From positions 173,912,240-173,976,239 of the forward strand of contig CM043944.1 of NCBI GenBank assembly GCA_014529385.2: a DNA stretch of 64,000 bases. Reading direction: 5' to 3'. The translations under genes and the position numbers were made by a program. The notes beneath the pieces are model-generated. The model worked only from the letters and a program-made list of their open reading frames with translations, was not told the DNA's origin and made no database searches. The DNA is from Adiantum capillus-veneris (lineage: Eukaryota > Streptophyta > Polypodiopsida > Polypodiales > Pteridaceae). This document shows, in pieces, positions 50,801 through 52,780 of this stretch; the first letter of the stretch is position 1, and every line of letters begins with the position of its first letter.

Positions 50801-51817
50801 TGTATGATGTTCAGTTATTTTGTGCTCTTTTTAAGTTCAAGTACCGAGTGGCCAGAGATTAGAAGAATTAAATTTTATATTTTAGCTGAGTCATGTGAAA
50901 AAACTATCATTATGTCAAGCATGCGCGTACAATATCTGATGAAGTGCAAAATTGCATTAACTAAATGAAGAGCTTATTTTTCATGCTTATTGTGCGCACA
51001 CACTATATGCATCTACATTGTCTGTGTGTTTGAAGGCTTTGATACCTTTTTTCTCATTTATTCTCTGTGCACAGATAGAATGTTAAGCACTGTAAGAAAA
51101 TTCACACGATACATCCTCAGGTGAACATAGAAATATTAAATGCAGACACACACAGAAAACATAGTAAAGCATAGGCCACAAGTGGACAATTCGTTATATG
51201 AACTTCAATCCATGCTCAAGCACACCATGCATCTTCGGGTCACTGCTTTTTGACTTGCTTTCTTGCTTTTCCTTATGTATCCATGCTTCGAAGTGGGCAC
51301 TGTGCATGGAGACACAATGGCACATCCTAGAGAGTGGGTGCACACAGAATTTTACTAAGAGAAATTGTTCATGCAAGCCCTATCTATTCAGCATGCAGAA
51401 TACCTGGTTTTGAGAACTTCTTCACCAATTGCTCAATCATTGAGGTGATAAAGTTTTGATGTTATAACTTGTTTTTTTCTTCAAGGGGTCATTAGCATAT
51501 AAGGTCTTATTGGAGGACAATATAAAGACTTGCAACAAGGGTAGTATGAGAGAATATCAGTTTTCTGACTCTTCGGCGGTTGCCAGTACCTTGCTTGGGA
51601 GCGTTGTCGTTTTTGTGCGCCTTACAAGGTCAGGATTTTCCTTTTGTGCTATCCTCCAGGAAAATGATGATGGTTTTCCTTTTCTGAGGCTCAACATTTC
51701 TCTCACAGAGAGGAGTATGAGCTTCTAGATGCAGTACAATCTCAACTTGCAATATATCCACTTACAGCGCCAGTCCTTGGGAATAATCATGCAATTTTCC
51801 GTGGTAGAGGATGCCCA
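1715..51817 (+). CDS. DDB1/CPSF-A family protein (At3g11960-like), 13 of its exons
   Basis: Thirteen exons splice in one frame: 1715-1849, 2457-2536, 2701-2784, 4348-4435, 4631-4773, 4872-6936, 7185-7501, 7962-8193, 23895-24050, 24145-24331, 24413-24489, 51486-51628, 51709-51817. All junctions are GT..AG and phases agree, giving about 1270 residues. The order and motifs match the plant relative of DDB1, SF3B3 and CPSF160. Early comes SLELVVLSEDGVVQSICEQP, then DLLVITSDSGKMSFL, then late RIAVGDCRDGISLY, LVADCALVD and ASTLLGSVVVFV. Family members fold as three beta-propellers and act as scaffolds in ubiquitin-ligase, splicing or 3'-processing complexes. The role of this clade is not known to me. 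The Arabidopsis relative is about 1380 residues, so roughly 50-60 N-terminal and under 100 C-terminal residues are missing. No stop or frameshift was seen, so the gene looks functional despite two giant introns. Confidence 0.85.
2457..2536 (+). CDS. Host gene exon 2
   Basis: 80 nt flanked by CTACAG and GTCTGA. It encodes HGKDLLVITSDSGKMSFL and ends inside an Arg codon completed by the next exon. DLL..DSGK.S.L is a conserved DDB1-family strand. Confidence 0.85.
2701..2784 (+). CDS. Host gene exon 3
   Basis: 84 nt between TTGCAG and GTAACT. It completes the HRF motif and encodes QISQPGNARRELGSYLAVES. It ends in AG, completed to Arg by exon 4 across the 1.56-kb intron. Confidence 0.85.
3195..3450 (-). 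mobile_element. LTR fragment of the 56-62 kb Ty3 family
   Basis: The reverse complement matches the LTR block found at about 56280-56600 and 62170-62500. Shared pieces include TTCTTGTGCTTGCGTCTTTA, CAGTTCGGATTTCC and the repeated GTCACCCA / GACACATCA motifs. It is diverged and truncated, lies inside host intron 3, and has no internal region. It accounts for part of that intron's size. Confidence 0.75.
3437..3560 (+). repeat. 66-bp tandem duplication
   Basis: Two near-identical 66-bp units carry the CCGTTC..GATGGC and AATAATTCCAGTAGATCTAC blocks. They lie at the edge of the LTR fragment in intron 3. Confidence 0.85.
4068..4137 (+). repeat. 35-bp tandem duplication in intron 3
   Basis: Two copies of a 35-bp unit, beginning CCCTTTTTAAACGACACA and ending ATGTACATTGATGT, lie back to back. 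No coding role is apparent. Confidence 0.9.
4348..4435 (+). CDS. Host gene exon 4
   Basis: 88 nt between AATGCAG and GTTTGT. It encodes GRAIAVSALEDKIAIYATS and INIVEK in the frame set by exon 3. DDB1-family proteins have the equivalent GR.I.V...E..I strand. Confidence 0.85.
4631..4773 (+). CDS. Host gene exon 5
   Basis: 143 nt between TGCTCAG and GTATGA. It encodes TLCGTVWSMAFVPGS and AAVVLVVLVHR, a typical propeller blade with a G.IWSMAF-like core. Confidence 0.85.
4872..6936 (+). CDS. Host gene exon 6, large central exon
   Basis: 2065 nt, 688 codons, open throughout. The acceptor is CTGCAG at 4866-4871 and the donor is GTTCGT at 6937. It encodes the end of propeller 1 (KGAIQNELLILICDMMERS) and most of the next propeller, including GDILLLEV and SLDASMGSHLMLSMDTGELF. 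Reading would not start at the ATG at 4915, because the frame is open upstream to the splice site and that segment is family-like. Confidence 0.88.
7185..7501 (+). CDS. Host gene exon 7
   Basis: 317 nt between TCTGCAG and GTAGGT. It encodes VEMEHSKRLNVERLSVGSTP, RKIAYHVESKTLLV and HLLLVGTGLTTG. These match the family stretch where the GTPR.I.YH motif precedes the C-terminal CPSF_A region. Confidence 0.88.
7962..8193 (+). CDS. Host gene exon 8
   Basis: 232 nt between TTTTCAG and GTAAGG. It encodes AKGRLIVFQLL, GVVLAVAPYLDRYVLACAGN. The GR..VF.. and YL...AG.. strands are standard for CPSF_A domains. The donor opens the 15.7-kb intron filled with TC-flanked LINEs. Confidence 0.88.
8226..8242 (+). 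repeat. Short (TC)n tract, left edge of LINE array
   Basis: Seventeen bases of TC repeat, 32 bases after the exon 8 donor. It is the 5' boundary of the first LINE 3'-end copy. Confidence 0.9.
8243..8332 (+). mobile_element. LINE 3'-end copy G, severely 5'-truncated
   Basis: Only about 90 bp, beginning GACATTGTATCAG and containing GTCTCATAGGTCACTTTGG and GAAGACGTTAATATAACATT, with a CATTT tail. It has TC repeats on both sides and is a minimal insertion of the intron 8 LINE family. Confidence 0.85.
8333..8398 (+). repeat. (TC)n microsatellite
   Basis: About 66 bp of TC repeat separating LINE copy G from LINE copy A. Confidence 0.97.
8399..8992 (+). promoter_or_regulatory. C-rich 5' region of LINE copy A
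   Basis: Contains C runs at about 8604-8621, 8648-8656 and 8816-8860, and the 10-bp palindrome CTACGCGTAG at 8560, 8589 and 8662. By position it is the 5' UTR/promoter of copy A. A diverged LINE-like 3' end at about 8730-8800 suggests it may itself be composite. Confidence 0.5.
8993..9888 (+). pseudogene. LINE A ORF1: coiled coil plus RRM-like RNA-binding protein
   Basis: Starts at ATG 8993 (MRKMNDKADPLEDAI). Residues ~10-80 form heptads (NMLEGRVLIQESKISTLEDR). Next comes an L1-ORF1-like domain with LHVRIWGLKD and LILRFPSMEAKKSFLKKR. The C-terminal part has GIFLGDDLTLSQIAHMQEVM and RAARGKGKIAFY. This resembles L1-type (transposase-22) ORF1p, a trimeric RNA chaperone, rather than the CCHC-type ORF1 of many plant L1s. 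It is broken by TGA at 9221-9223, a frameshift near 9600 and TGA at 9847-9849 (CGA in copies B and C). The natural terminal TGA is 9886-9888. Confidence 0.8.
9886..9891 (+). promoter_or_regulatory. In-frame ORF1 stop, TGA CGG, candidate readthrough site
   Basis: ORF1 ends at TGA, and the same frame runs straight on as CGG TGC GAG ACT TAT into the endonuclease. The first downstream in-frame ATG (9946) lies after the catalytic WNCNG motif. UGA followed by CGG is a known leaky stop context in several plant viruses. Confidence 0.6.
9889..13589 (+). pseudogene. LINE A ORF2: APE endonuclease, reverse transcriptase, zinc motif
   Basis: Endonuclease motifs in order: WNCNG (9928), FYSETHQAPG, ILGDFNARTAHH (~10350) and VAVDHALV (~10685). 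These fit an APE-type nuclease that nicks the target. Reverse transcriptase has IVPIFKSGDPMEPGNY, AGFRRGFSTLDHI, FVDFRKAFDTV, KQGCPLSPTLFGMY and YANDIV, where family members have YADD. Near the C terminus is CPLCNMEPETELHYTCRC, a CCHC-type motif, and it ends MLDLL at 13589. Stops at 10147 and 10576, a short deletion near 10702 and several frame changes (11097-12500 and 12203-12640 are in different frames) inactivate it. Confidence 0.82.
13927..13976 (+). repeat. (TC)n microsatellite
   Basis: About 50 bp of TC repeat between LINE copies A and B. Confidence 0.97.
13977..14670 (+). promoter_or_regulatory. C-rich 5' region of LINE copy B
   Basis: Holds C runs at 14073-14102, 14225-14240 and 14281-14305, and a repeated block (CCAGCCAGCTAACCTGCAAT, then CAGTCCTGCACC) at about 14243 and 14310. 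It ends just before the ORF1 ATG at 14671. The poly-C character is shared with the same region of copy A, so it is probably an element-borne 5' UTR/promoter. Confidence 0.5.
14671..15552 (+). pseudogene. LINE B ORF1: coiled coil plus RRM-like protein
   Basis: Starts MRKQNDKPDPVEDAVQ at 14671. The coiled coil (TINLLEDRVLAQESKIIALG) is followed by LHVRICGLKDKDNVDEEV and LILRFSSMEAKDFLKKRP, then GIFLGDDLTLSQIAHM. Stops are at 15007-15009 (TAA) and 15454-15456 (TAG). The terminal TGA CGG is 15550-15555, in frame with the endonuclease. Confidence 0.8.
15550..15555 (+). promoter_or_regulatory. In-frame TGA CGG between ORF1 and ORF2, copy B
   Basis: The codons read CGC TTC ACA TGA CGG TGT GAG ACC TAT GGG, then the endonuclease with TGG AAT TGT AAT. 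There is no intervening ATG in this frame. A GTGTG/CACAC pair flanks the following ~20 bases and could form a weak hairpin. Confidence 0.6.
15553..19293 (+). pseudogene. LINE B ORF2: endonuclease and reverse transcriptase
   Basis: Endonuclease WNCNGS (15592), IILGDFNARTAHH (~16025) and VAVDHALVSLT (~16360) are visible. Reverse transcriptase runs from MVRKAIDRMRTGRAYNHDG (17005) through FVDFRKAFDIV, KQGCPLSPTL and YADDIV (~17730). The C-terminal zinc motif CLLCDVEPETELHYTCHC is near 18797, and the end DLL is at 19293. Breaks include a 12-bp insertion with a stop near 15750, a GA-slippage frameshift near 17300, and TAG codons at about 17871, 18438, 18544, 18638 and 18937. Confidence 0.82.
19463..19506 (+). 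repeat. (TC)n microsatellite
   Basis: About 44 bp of TC repeat between LINE copies B and C. Copy C resumes directly after it, within ORF1. Confidence 0.97.
19620..19625 (+). promoter_or_regulatory. In-frame TGA CAG between ORF1 and ORF2, copy C
   Basis: Codons read CGC TCC ACA TGA CAG TGT GAG GCC TAT GGG and continue in frame into the endonuclease. CAG instead of CGG is explained by decay of a CpG. Confidence 0.6.
19623..23285 (+). pseudogene. LINE C ORF2: endonuclease and reverse transcriptase
   Basis: Endonuclease WNCNGSMRLDVGAFEECF (19662), FYSETHQAPGQ and IILGDFNARTAHH (~20070) are followed by a 26-bp tandem duplication near 20213-20264. Reverse transcriptase runs from MVKKAIDRMRTGRPYGHDG (21020), with FVDFRKAFDTV, KRGCPLSPTLFGMY and YADDIV (~21740). 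A zinc motif and the end LDLL at 23285 are present. Frameshifts near 19950, 20665, 21366 and 21965 and stops near 22070, 22490 and 22645 break it. Confidence 0.82.
23473..23514 (+). repeat. (TC)n microsatellite
   Basis: About 42 bp of TC repeat at the 3' end of LINE copy C. Confidence 0.97.
23515..23592 (+). mobile_element. LINE 3'-end copy D, about 78 bp
   Basis: Begins AGATTCACAATTTTGTAAC and carries the terminal block (GTCTCATAAGTCATTTTGG, GAAGACGTTAATATAACATT) with a CATTT tail. TC tracts lie on both sides. Confidence 0.85.
23593..23651 (+). repeat. (TC)n microsatellite
   Basis: About 59 bp of TC repeat between LINE 3' ends D and E. Confidence 0.97.
23652..23763 (+). mobile_element. LINE 3'-end copy E, about 112 bp
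   Basis: Contains CTGACTTTGTATCAGATCC, GTCTCATAGGTCACTTTGG and GAAGACGTTAATATAACATT with CATTT units. It is bounded by TC tracts. It is closest to the host exon, with its 3' end about 130 bp before the exon 9 acceptor. Confidence 0.87.
23764..23842 (+). repeat. (TC)n tract followed by a C run
   Basis: About 68 bp of TC repeat then about 10 C. It is the right edge of the LINE array and lies 52 bp before the exon 9 acceptor AG. Confidence 0.97.
23895..24050 (+). CDS. Host gene exon 9
   Basis: 156 nt between TTGTCAG and GTTAGT, phase 0 as required after exon 8. It encodes RYDSVKTRFVITCMAVNLNR then IAVGDCRDGISLYTYQE, highly characteristic of the plant DDB1/CPSF-A relative. Its frame continuity with exon 8 shows that the 15.7 kb between them is intron. 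Confidence 0.9.
24145..24331 (+). CDS. Host gene exon 10, with an in-frame duplication
   Basis: 187 nt. The acceptor TACAG at 24144 is chosen because the upstream CTTGCAG alternative meets a TAA in frame. It encodes KLEQLYCDPMRRLVADCALV and DQNTVMVTDRHGNFSVLSCG. A 45-bp tandem duplication repeats DRHGNFSVLSCGNPS as DRHENFSVVSCGNPS. Confidence 0.87.
24238..24327 (+). repeat. 45-bp tandem duplication inside exon 10
   Basis: Units 24238-24282 and 24283-24327 differ at about 3 positions. The length is a multiple of three, so 15 residues are repeated and the frame is kept. Confidence 0.95.
24413..24489 (+). CDS. Host gene exon 11
   Basis: 77 nt between AAAGCAG and GTAAAT. It encodes SSNPERNLISKCWYHMGEVM and LSIRK. 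The following GSLAYKV lies 27 kb downstream in exon 12. Confidence 0.87.
24490..25880 (+). other. Left part of intron 11, nothing recognised
   Basis: AT-rich intronic sequence with several chance reading frames on both strands. None has a recognisable domain. It is probably the remaining original intron plus very old insertions. Confidence 0.45.
25990..26090 (-). repeat. Diverged copy of a dispersed repeat (third copy)
   Basis: The reverse complement shares TTGAAGTG.TTAAA, CTGTTC and GTTGGCA.GTGGTGCCC with the repeats at 50210-50385 and 54045-54255. It is weakly conserved and lies next to a (CA)n run and the poly(T) marking the tail of the adjacent LINE. Confidence 0.45.
27762..27766. repeat. 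Target-site duplication CTAAC, left
   Basis: Matches CTAAC at 30729-30733 on the other side of the Ty3 element. It proves that element was inserted into the LINE. Confidence 0.85.
27767..28291 (-). repeat. 3' LTR of the truncated Ty3 element
   Basis: About 525 bp. The reverse complement starts TGTCACAAAGTGATGACG and ends GTCCAAGTCTGTTACA. A G-rich polypurine tract (seen as CCCCCC at 28294-28299) precedes it. Confidence 0.88.
28899..30719 (-). pseudogene. Ty3 pol remnant: RNase H, integrase, chromodomain-like
   Basis: RNase H shows GPILTLPDLQKSFEVFCDAC, YEKELLAVIHALTQWRHYL and TDHQSLRYFLSQKQL (30719-30327). Next are VVADALSRKPLVL and an HHCC zinc region ending CLVC (30317-29937). The integrase core survives as ETIVSDRDPIFMSLFWKA (~29780). 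The C-terminal chromodomain-like end has EEILVPEQILAHNDTKKGKV, RRRFLVKFKNFP and WMEEEDLAD (29198-28899). Frames change repeatedly. Confidence 0.82.
31446..32230. other. No feature recognised
   Basis: 785 bp between the 5' remnant of the L1-type LINE and the end of the orphan ORF. Chance reading frames exist on both strands without recognisable domains. It could be the 3' noncoding part of whatever element carries the orphan ORF. Confidence 0.4.
33975..33979. repeat. Target-site duplication GAGCC, left
   Basis: GAGCC at 33975-33979 is repeated at 37711-37715 directly after the 3' LTR. The two flanks join into the orphan minus-strand ORF. Confidence 0.9.
33980..34180 (+). repeat. 5' LTR of the gag-only copia-like element
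   Basis: 201 bp, beginning TGTTGGGGTATAGGCGCC and ending GATCCCCTTCA. TATACATAGCATAAGTGTAT near 34050 is the likely promoter core. Confidence 0.9.
34182..34194 (+). other. Primer-binding site (initiator tRNA-Met type)
   Basis: TTGGTATCAGAGC lies one base after the 5' LTR. TGGTATCAGAGC is complementary to the 3' end of plant initiator tRNA-Met. Confidence 0.85.
34195..35576 (+). other. Long leader of the copia-like element
   Basis: About 1.4 kb with no convincing ORF between the PBS and the gag start. It contains a 25-bp tandem repeat (GTGTGGGCTTGGTGATTA) near 35115-35160. It may carry the packaging signal of a non-autonomous element. Confidence 0.5.
35577..37412 (+). pseudogene. Copia-type gag-protease with novel C-terminal extension
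   Basis: One frame of about 612 codons interrupted by two stops (TGA 35949-35951, TAG 36888-36890). Residues 1-125 have the copia gag fold signature (FDGADFVAWKEHMLVALADL, ETTTHALWQSLHAMYATSM). The knuckle CWHCGYRGHIRCRC fits C-x2-C-x4-H-x4-C. The protease-like segment LHWLLDSDATFHVTSHREWF has DSD where DSG is expected, so the active site looks altered. HVRYVPDLRRDLISVRQLHD is the pre-integrase motif. The remaining ~300 residues are Glu/Gln/Ser-rich, with a hydrophobic stretch (IVAAVGAFAVGVVSRLLI, ~37232-37285) that could be a membrane segment. No polymerase or integrase follows. Confidence 0.8.
37510..37710 (+). repeat. 3' LTR of the gag-only copia-like element
   Basis: 201 bp, nearly identical to 33980-34180, followed by the GAGCC duplication. 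Confidence 0.92.
37760..38199. other. Probable upstream region of the orphan ORF
   Basis: On the minus strand a TATAAAAG motif (about 37790-37797) lies roughly 40 bp before ATG 37754, which would suit a promoter. Nothing else is recognised. Confidence 0.35.
38200..38735. repeat. G-rich degenerate minisatellite
   Basis: Irregular tandem repeats of GGGCGAGGGGTCGATAGGGG and GAGGGCTGGGTAGGGG-type units, with G runs up to about 19. Proline-rich minus-strand frames here are by-products of the repeat. Confidence 0.85.
38736..39500. other. Purine-rich intronic stretch, nothing recognised
   Basis: 765 bp rich in GAGAGATAAAAGAGAG-like sequence, without coding potential that I trust on either strand. 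Confidence 0.4.
39500..42001 (-). mobile_element. Decayed Ty3/gypsy pol, minus strand
   Basis: From 42001 leftward: the RT thumb (PKGVQSFVGHTSYHPRFIRM, ~41990), RNase H with YASHLLTKAERNYSTTEREG and TDHHALHYLLNK (41762-41400), the H2C2 zinc region (CVSPHEVDHILEDSHSG, ~41200), and the integrase core with WGLDFVGPV, VTSDQGSHFV and NGQAESTN (40975-40560). A 200-bp tandem array follows, then the integrase C terminus (LKAWHDRHLGKPKI, PAWQGPFMVQEI, ~39750-39560). It is a different Ty3 lineage from the chromovirus-like elements here. It is cut at 42001 by a LINE segment and no LTRs were found. Confidence 0.82.
39752..40540 (-). repeat. Four-unit ~200-bp tandem array inside integrase
   Basis: Units begin at about 39752, 39940, 40141 and 40340 (AAGTTGCTCGGCTTGGAG), with periods 188, 201 and 199 bp. 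Each repeats the segment coding FKTTTNYTRFQLAFNLEAI. The period is not a multiple of three throughout, so the array destroys the frame. Confidence 0.92.
42002..42226 (+). repeat. 225-bp near-identical copy of LINE B ORF2 segment
   Basis: Matches 18421-18645 with one difference that I can find (C for T in GGGTTCAG[T/C]ATAGAC). It includes the same three premature stop codons. It has neither a LINE 3' end nor TC flanks, and it cuts a Ty3 pol. Confidence 0.93.
42227..42469. other. No feature recognised
   Basis: Short AT-rich spacer with a small direct repeat (AGTTGCCACGTCCT) near 42357 and 42380. Confidence 0.5.
43243..43247. repeat. Target-site duplication AGCTC, left
   Basis: AGCTC here matches 49891-49895 just after the 3' LTR. 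It defines the insertion of the chromovirus-like element into the old LINE. Confidence 0.9.
43248..43853 (+). repeat. 5' LTR of the chromovirus-like element
   Basis: 606 bp from TGTCACAAAG to a degraded end (GTTTGTTTTA, where the other LTR has GTTTGTTACA). It carries six exact AAACCCTAA motifs at 43279, 43297, 43316, 43333, 43349 and 43368. Confidence 0.93.
43688..43695 (+). promoter_or_regulatory. LTR TATA box
   Basis: TATAAAAA about 165 bp before the LTR end. It is followed by the conserved GAAATACCGAAAGGGGCGCC block, where transcription probably starts (R region). Confidence 0.6.
43855..43866 (+). other. Primer-binding site (initiator tRNA-Met)
   Basis: TGGTATCAGAGC directly downstream of the 5' LTR, with one spacer base. 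Confidence 0.92.
43868..45254 (+). pseudogene. Ty3 gag, N terminus deleted
   Basis: The open frame runs to TGA 45252-45254. It has a basic/coiled N-terminal part (TKMMLNFAKDLKMAKYMNQT), Lys-rich and Ser/Asp-rich tracts (~residues 130-240) and the capsid domain with IKFDTFSGYSDASKALSFIQ, ATSYLKGNARTWW and RFTLGLPTEIRDQCL. The copy at 62873 starts MASGNDQSTPSASGDAGW at its own ATG. Here a deletion of about 50 bp just before GCATCTGGAGATGCG removed that ATG. The only upstream ATGs fall at or within the PBS. Confidence 0.82.
45255..45905 (+). pseudogene. Gag zinc knuckle and protease remnant
   Basis: In a frame shifted from gag, PEERARFIREGKCFGYGEHG then HISTKCPKK is a CCHC knuckle whose second Cys is Tyr (CFGYGEHGHISTKC). 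Farther on, around 45735-45810, a PWYHKNYAVVDYRAEKATLI stretch matches the region after the protease active site of Ty3 elements. The catalytic DTG was not found. Frames change several times. Confidence 0.6.
45949..46656 (+). pseudogene. Ty3 reverse transcriptase
   Basis: Begins GPEDQTIDLIPGSTPPNRPA. Palm motifs are visible: LVLKKDGSWRMCIDYSTLN, SKIDLKSGYHQIRI, LVMPFGLTNAPATF and VGTFFDDIIVFSK, with FFDD in place of the usual YxDD. The connection GHIVSA is followed by a frameshift near 46620 ending this frame at TAG 46654-46656. It copies element RNA to DNA inside virus-like particles. Confidence 0.85.
46587..47189 (+). pseudogene. Ty3 RT thumb and RNase H
   Basis: In the next frame: KIETIRDWPDLRNVHEVRSF, FGLCSYYRRLIRKFAEVASP, then RNase H with FEVFCDACGRSLGAVLMQEG, YEKELLAVIHALTQWRHYL and TDHQSLRYFLSQKQL. 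It ends at TAG 47187 just after ILSQFHF. The integrase frame resumes two codons later. Confidence 0.85.
47199..47714 (+). pseudogene. Ty3 integrase N-terminal zinc domain
   Basis: NVVADALSRKPLVL marks the RNase H/integrase linker. The HHCC zinc-binding region runs from HCPPFTGHRGIATTM to RSCLVCQKVK. PIPTRPWESIAMDFIFDLP carries the first catalytic Asp. TGA at 47712-47714 interrupts the core. Confidence 0.85.
47757..48710 (+). pseudogene. Ty3 integrase core and chromodomain-like C terminus
   Basis: Core motifs: ETIVSDRDPRFTSLFWKAIR with the second Asp, and HPQTDGQSEIANSVVLDLLK with the catalytic Glu position. The GPY/F-type region is LFPKLSMRYYSPFQITEKI, followed by LPDTWRIHNAFHVNLLKPF. The end has EEILVPEQILAHKDTKNKGK, RRRFLVKFKNYPALDAKWME and EEDLAD, the aromatic/WxxEE pattern of a chromodomain. 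That module guides chromovirus integration to heterochromatin. It stops at TAG 48708-48710. Confidence 0.87.
48711..49273 (+). other. 3' noncoding region of the chromovirus-like element
   Basis: About 560 bp between integrase and the polypurine tract. It has a short direct repeat (ATGTCCTGTG / ATGTCGTGTG) near 49120. The same region is present in the truncated copy at 28300-28890. Confidence 0.7.
49274..49285 (+). other. Polypurine tract
   Basis: AAGAGGGGGGTA directly before the 3' LTR, the plus-strand primer site. Confidence 0.85.
49286..49890 (+). repeat. 3' LTR of the chromovirus-like element
   Basis: 605 bp from TGTCACAAAG to GTTTGTTACA. It differs from the 5' LTR at about a dozen sites and is followed by the AGCTC duplication. 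Confidence 0.94.
50210..50385 (-). repeat. Dispersed repeat resembling an LTR end
   Basis: The reverse complement reads ...AAATACTGAAAGGGGGCGCC...TTTGGGAACAGTGCTCTCTTGG...GTTGGCAAGTGGTGCCC. A second copy lies at 54045-54255 and a weaker one at 25990-26090. The AAATACCGAAAGG..GCC..TTTGGGGCCA block is shared with the R region of the chromovirus-like LTR, so it may be the end of a related LTR family. Confidence 0.65.
50386..50760 (-). pseudogene. L1-type LINE endonuclease C-terminal fragment
   Basis: Minus strand SRIDLFYASNHICDVGSSI then TTFSDHAPAILTLSH matches the end of an APE endonuclease (SRID.FY.S, SDHAP). It is followed by the linker toward the reverse transcriptase, which is not present. 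Confidence 0.7.
50761..51485 (+). other. Right end of intron 11, nothing recognised
   Basis: AT-rich unique-looking sequence leading to the exon 12 acceptor (TTCTTCAAG). Probably original intron. Confidence 0.5.
51486..51628 (+). CDS. Host gene exon 12
   Basis: 143 nt. Encodes GSLAYKVLLEDNI and FSDSSAVASTLLGSVVVFVR, matching the family block in which a Lys-Gly-Ser start and a ASTLLGS...F strand follow MSIRK. Frame and phase agree with exon 11, 27 kb upstream. Confidence 0.88.
51709..51817 (+). CDS. Host gene exon 13, last visible
   Basis: 109 nt between TCACAG and GTAAGT. Encodes EEYELLDAVQSQLAIYPLTA then PVLGNNHAIFRGRG, the conserved EEYELL..VQ..L..HPLTAP.LGN..  stretch of this clade. The final exon or exons (LDGD..QFLEL-type ending) were not found before 64000. 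Confidence 0.88.
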
Positions 51818-52650
51818 GTAAGTTCTTGAAACCCTCAAAACAAGGTCAAAGTTGAGTTACAGAATTGTTTTTAGTCTTTTGTACCTGCAACTTCTTTTGT
51901 GTCGTATGTTTTATATAGGTTTTGACTAGTTTATATTGAATAAATAGTTTGCAGTGTCCCTGAGGGTACAAGATACTTCAGAGACAAAGTCTATATCTGA
52001 CATCTGTATATCCCAATTAACATTGAAGTGTCATTGCTTCATAAAATATATATTAGCTATATGATGGAGGTTCGACCCCATTCAAAGATCTGACTGGCTT
52101 TGGAAGGGGGAGGATATATTCTGTACAGTGTCTAACTCCATCTGCTACCAAATATTGCTGTAGGATGTTGTACATCATCTCAGGGGCAAAAGATCTCCCA
52201 ATTTGTCTTGTGGGGCCTCCAACTGTCAAGGATCTGGATCTGGTAGAGGCTTCTTGAGCAAGAGTCTTGTGGCCATTCAGGTCTTTTGGACCAAAGATTT
52301 GTAGTATTGACCTTTGGCAGAGGTCTATGTAGAAGCTAGCCAAGTAATACAGTAACATGAGGAGGGATGCCAGATGTTCGGGCCAATTTTCTCTCACAGG
52401 GGTCTCTACCCTCTCGATGTCATGAAGGGAAAGTTTTGTTTGTGACATGTTTTGGAGGTGCCTATTGTCCTACTCTCCCTATGTTCAGGGATGCCAATAT
52501 CTCCAGCTTTGCCAGCTTGAAAGAAAGCATGCTGATGGGTGTTCAGATGTCTGTAGTTCTCCTACAAGGACCGTCTCATGTTCTTAATAGTGTGTGTTAG
52601 CCCAGTGTCCCCTATTGTACAGAGGCTAGTTTCACCAGTAACTAGTATCT
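51818..52650 (+). other. Intron after exon 13, nothing firm
   Basis: A minus-strand frame at 52448-52053 (for example LNGHKTLAQEASTRS) could be a worn LINE piece, but no motif supports it. No CPSF_A C-terminal exon was seen. Confidence 0.4.
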
Positions 52651-52659
52651 AGGTTGATC

Positions 52660-52780
52660 TCTCTCTTTTTATTTTGGAGCAAAAAGTGGGGGTGACCCTT
52701 TGCATTACATAAAATCGGCCAAAGGTCCATATACAAGAAATCTGGGGAAAACCCTTAAAACTCAAAGGAGGCGTATGGGT
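52660..52780 (-). mobile_element. Possible L1-type LINE 3' tail
   Basis: T-rich start followed by sequence typical of the reversed 3' UTR of a poly(A) LINE. No coding part is attached, so the call is weak. Confidence 0.35.

Noticed and set aside
52053-52448. 131-residue minus-strand ORF as a missing host exon or LINE RT
   Set aside because: Wrong strand for the host gene and no RT or zf-RVT motif. Left unassigned.
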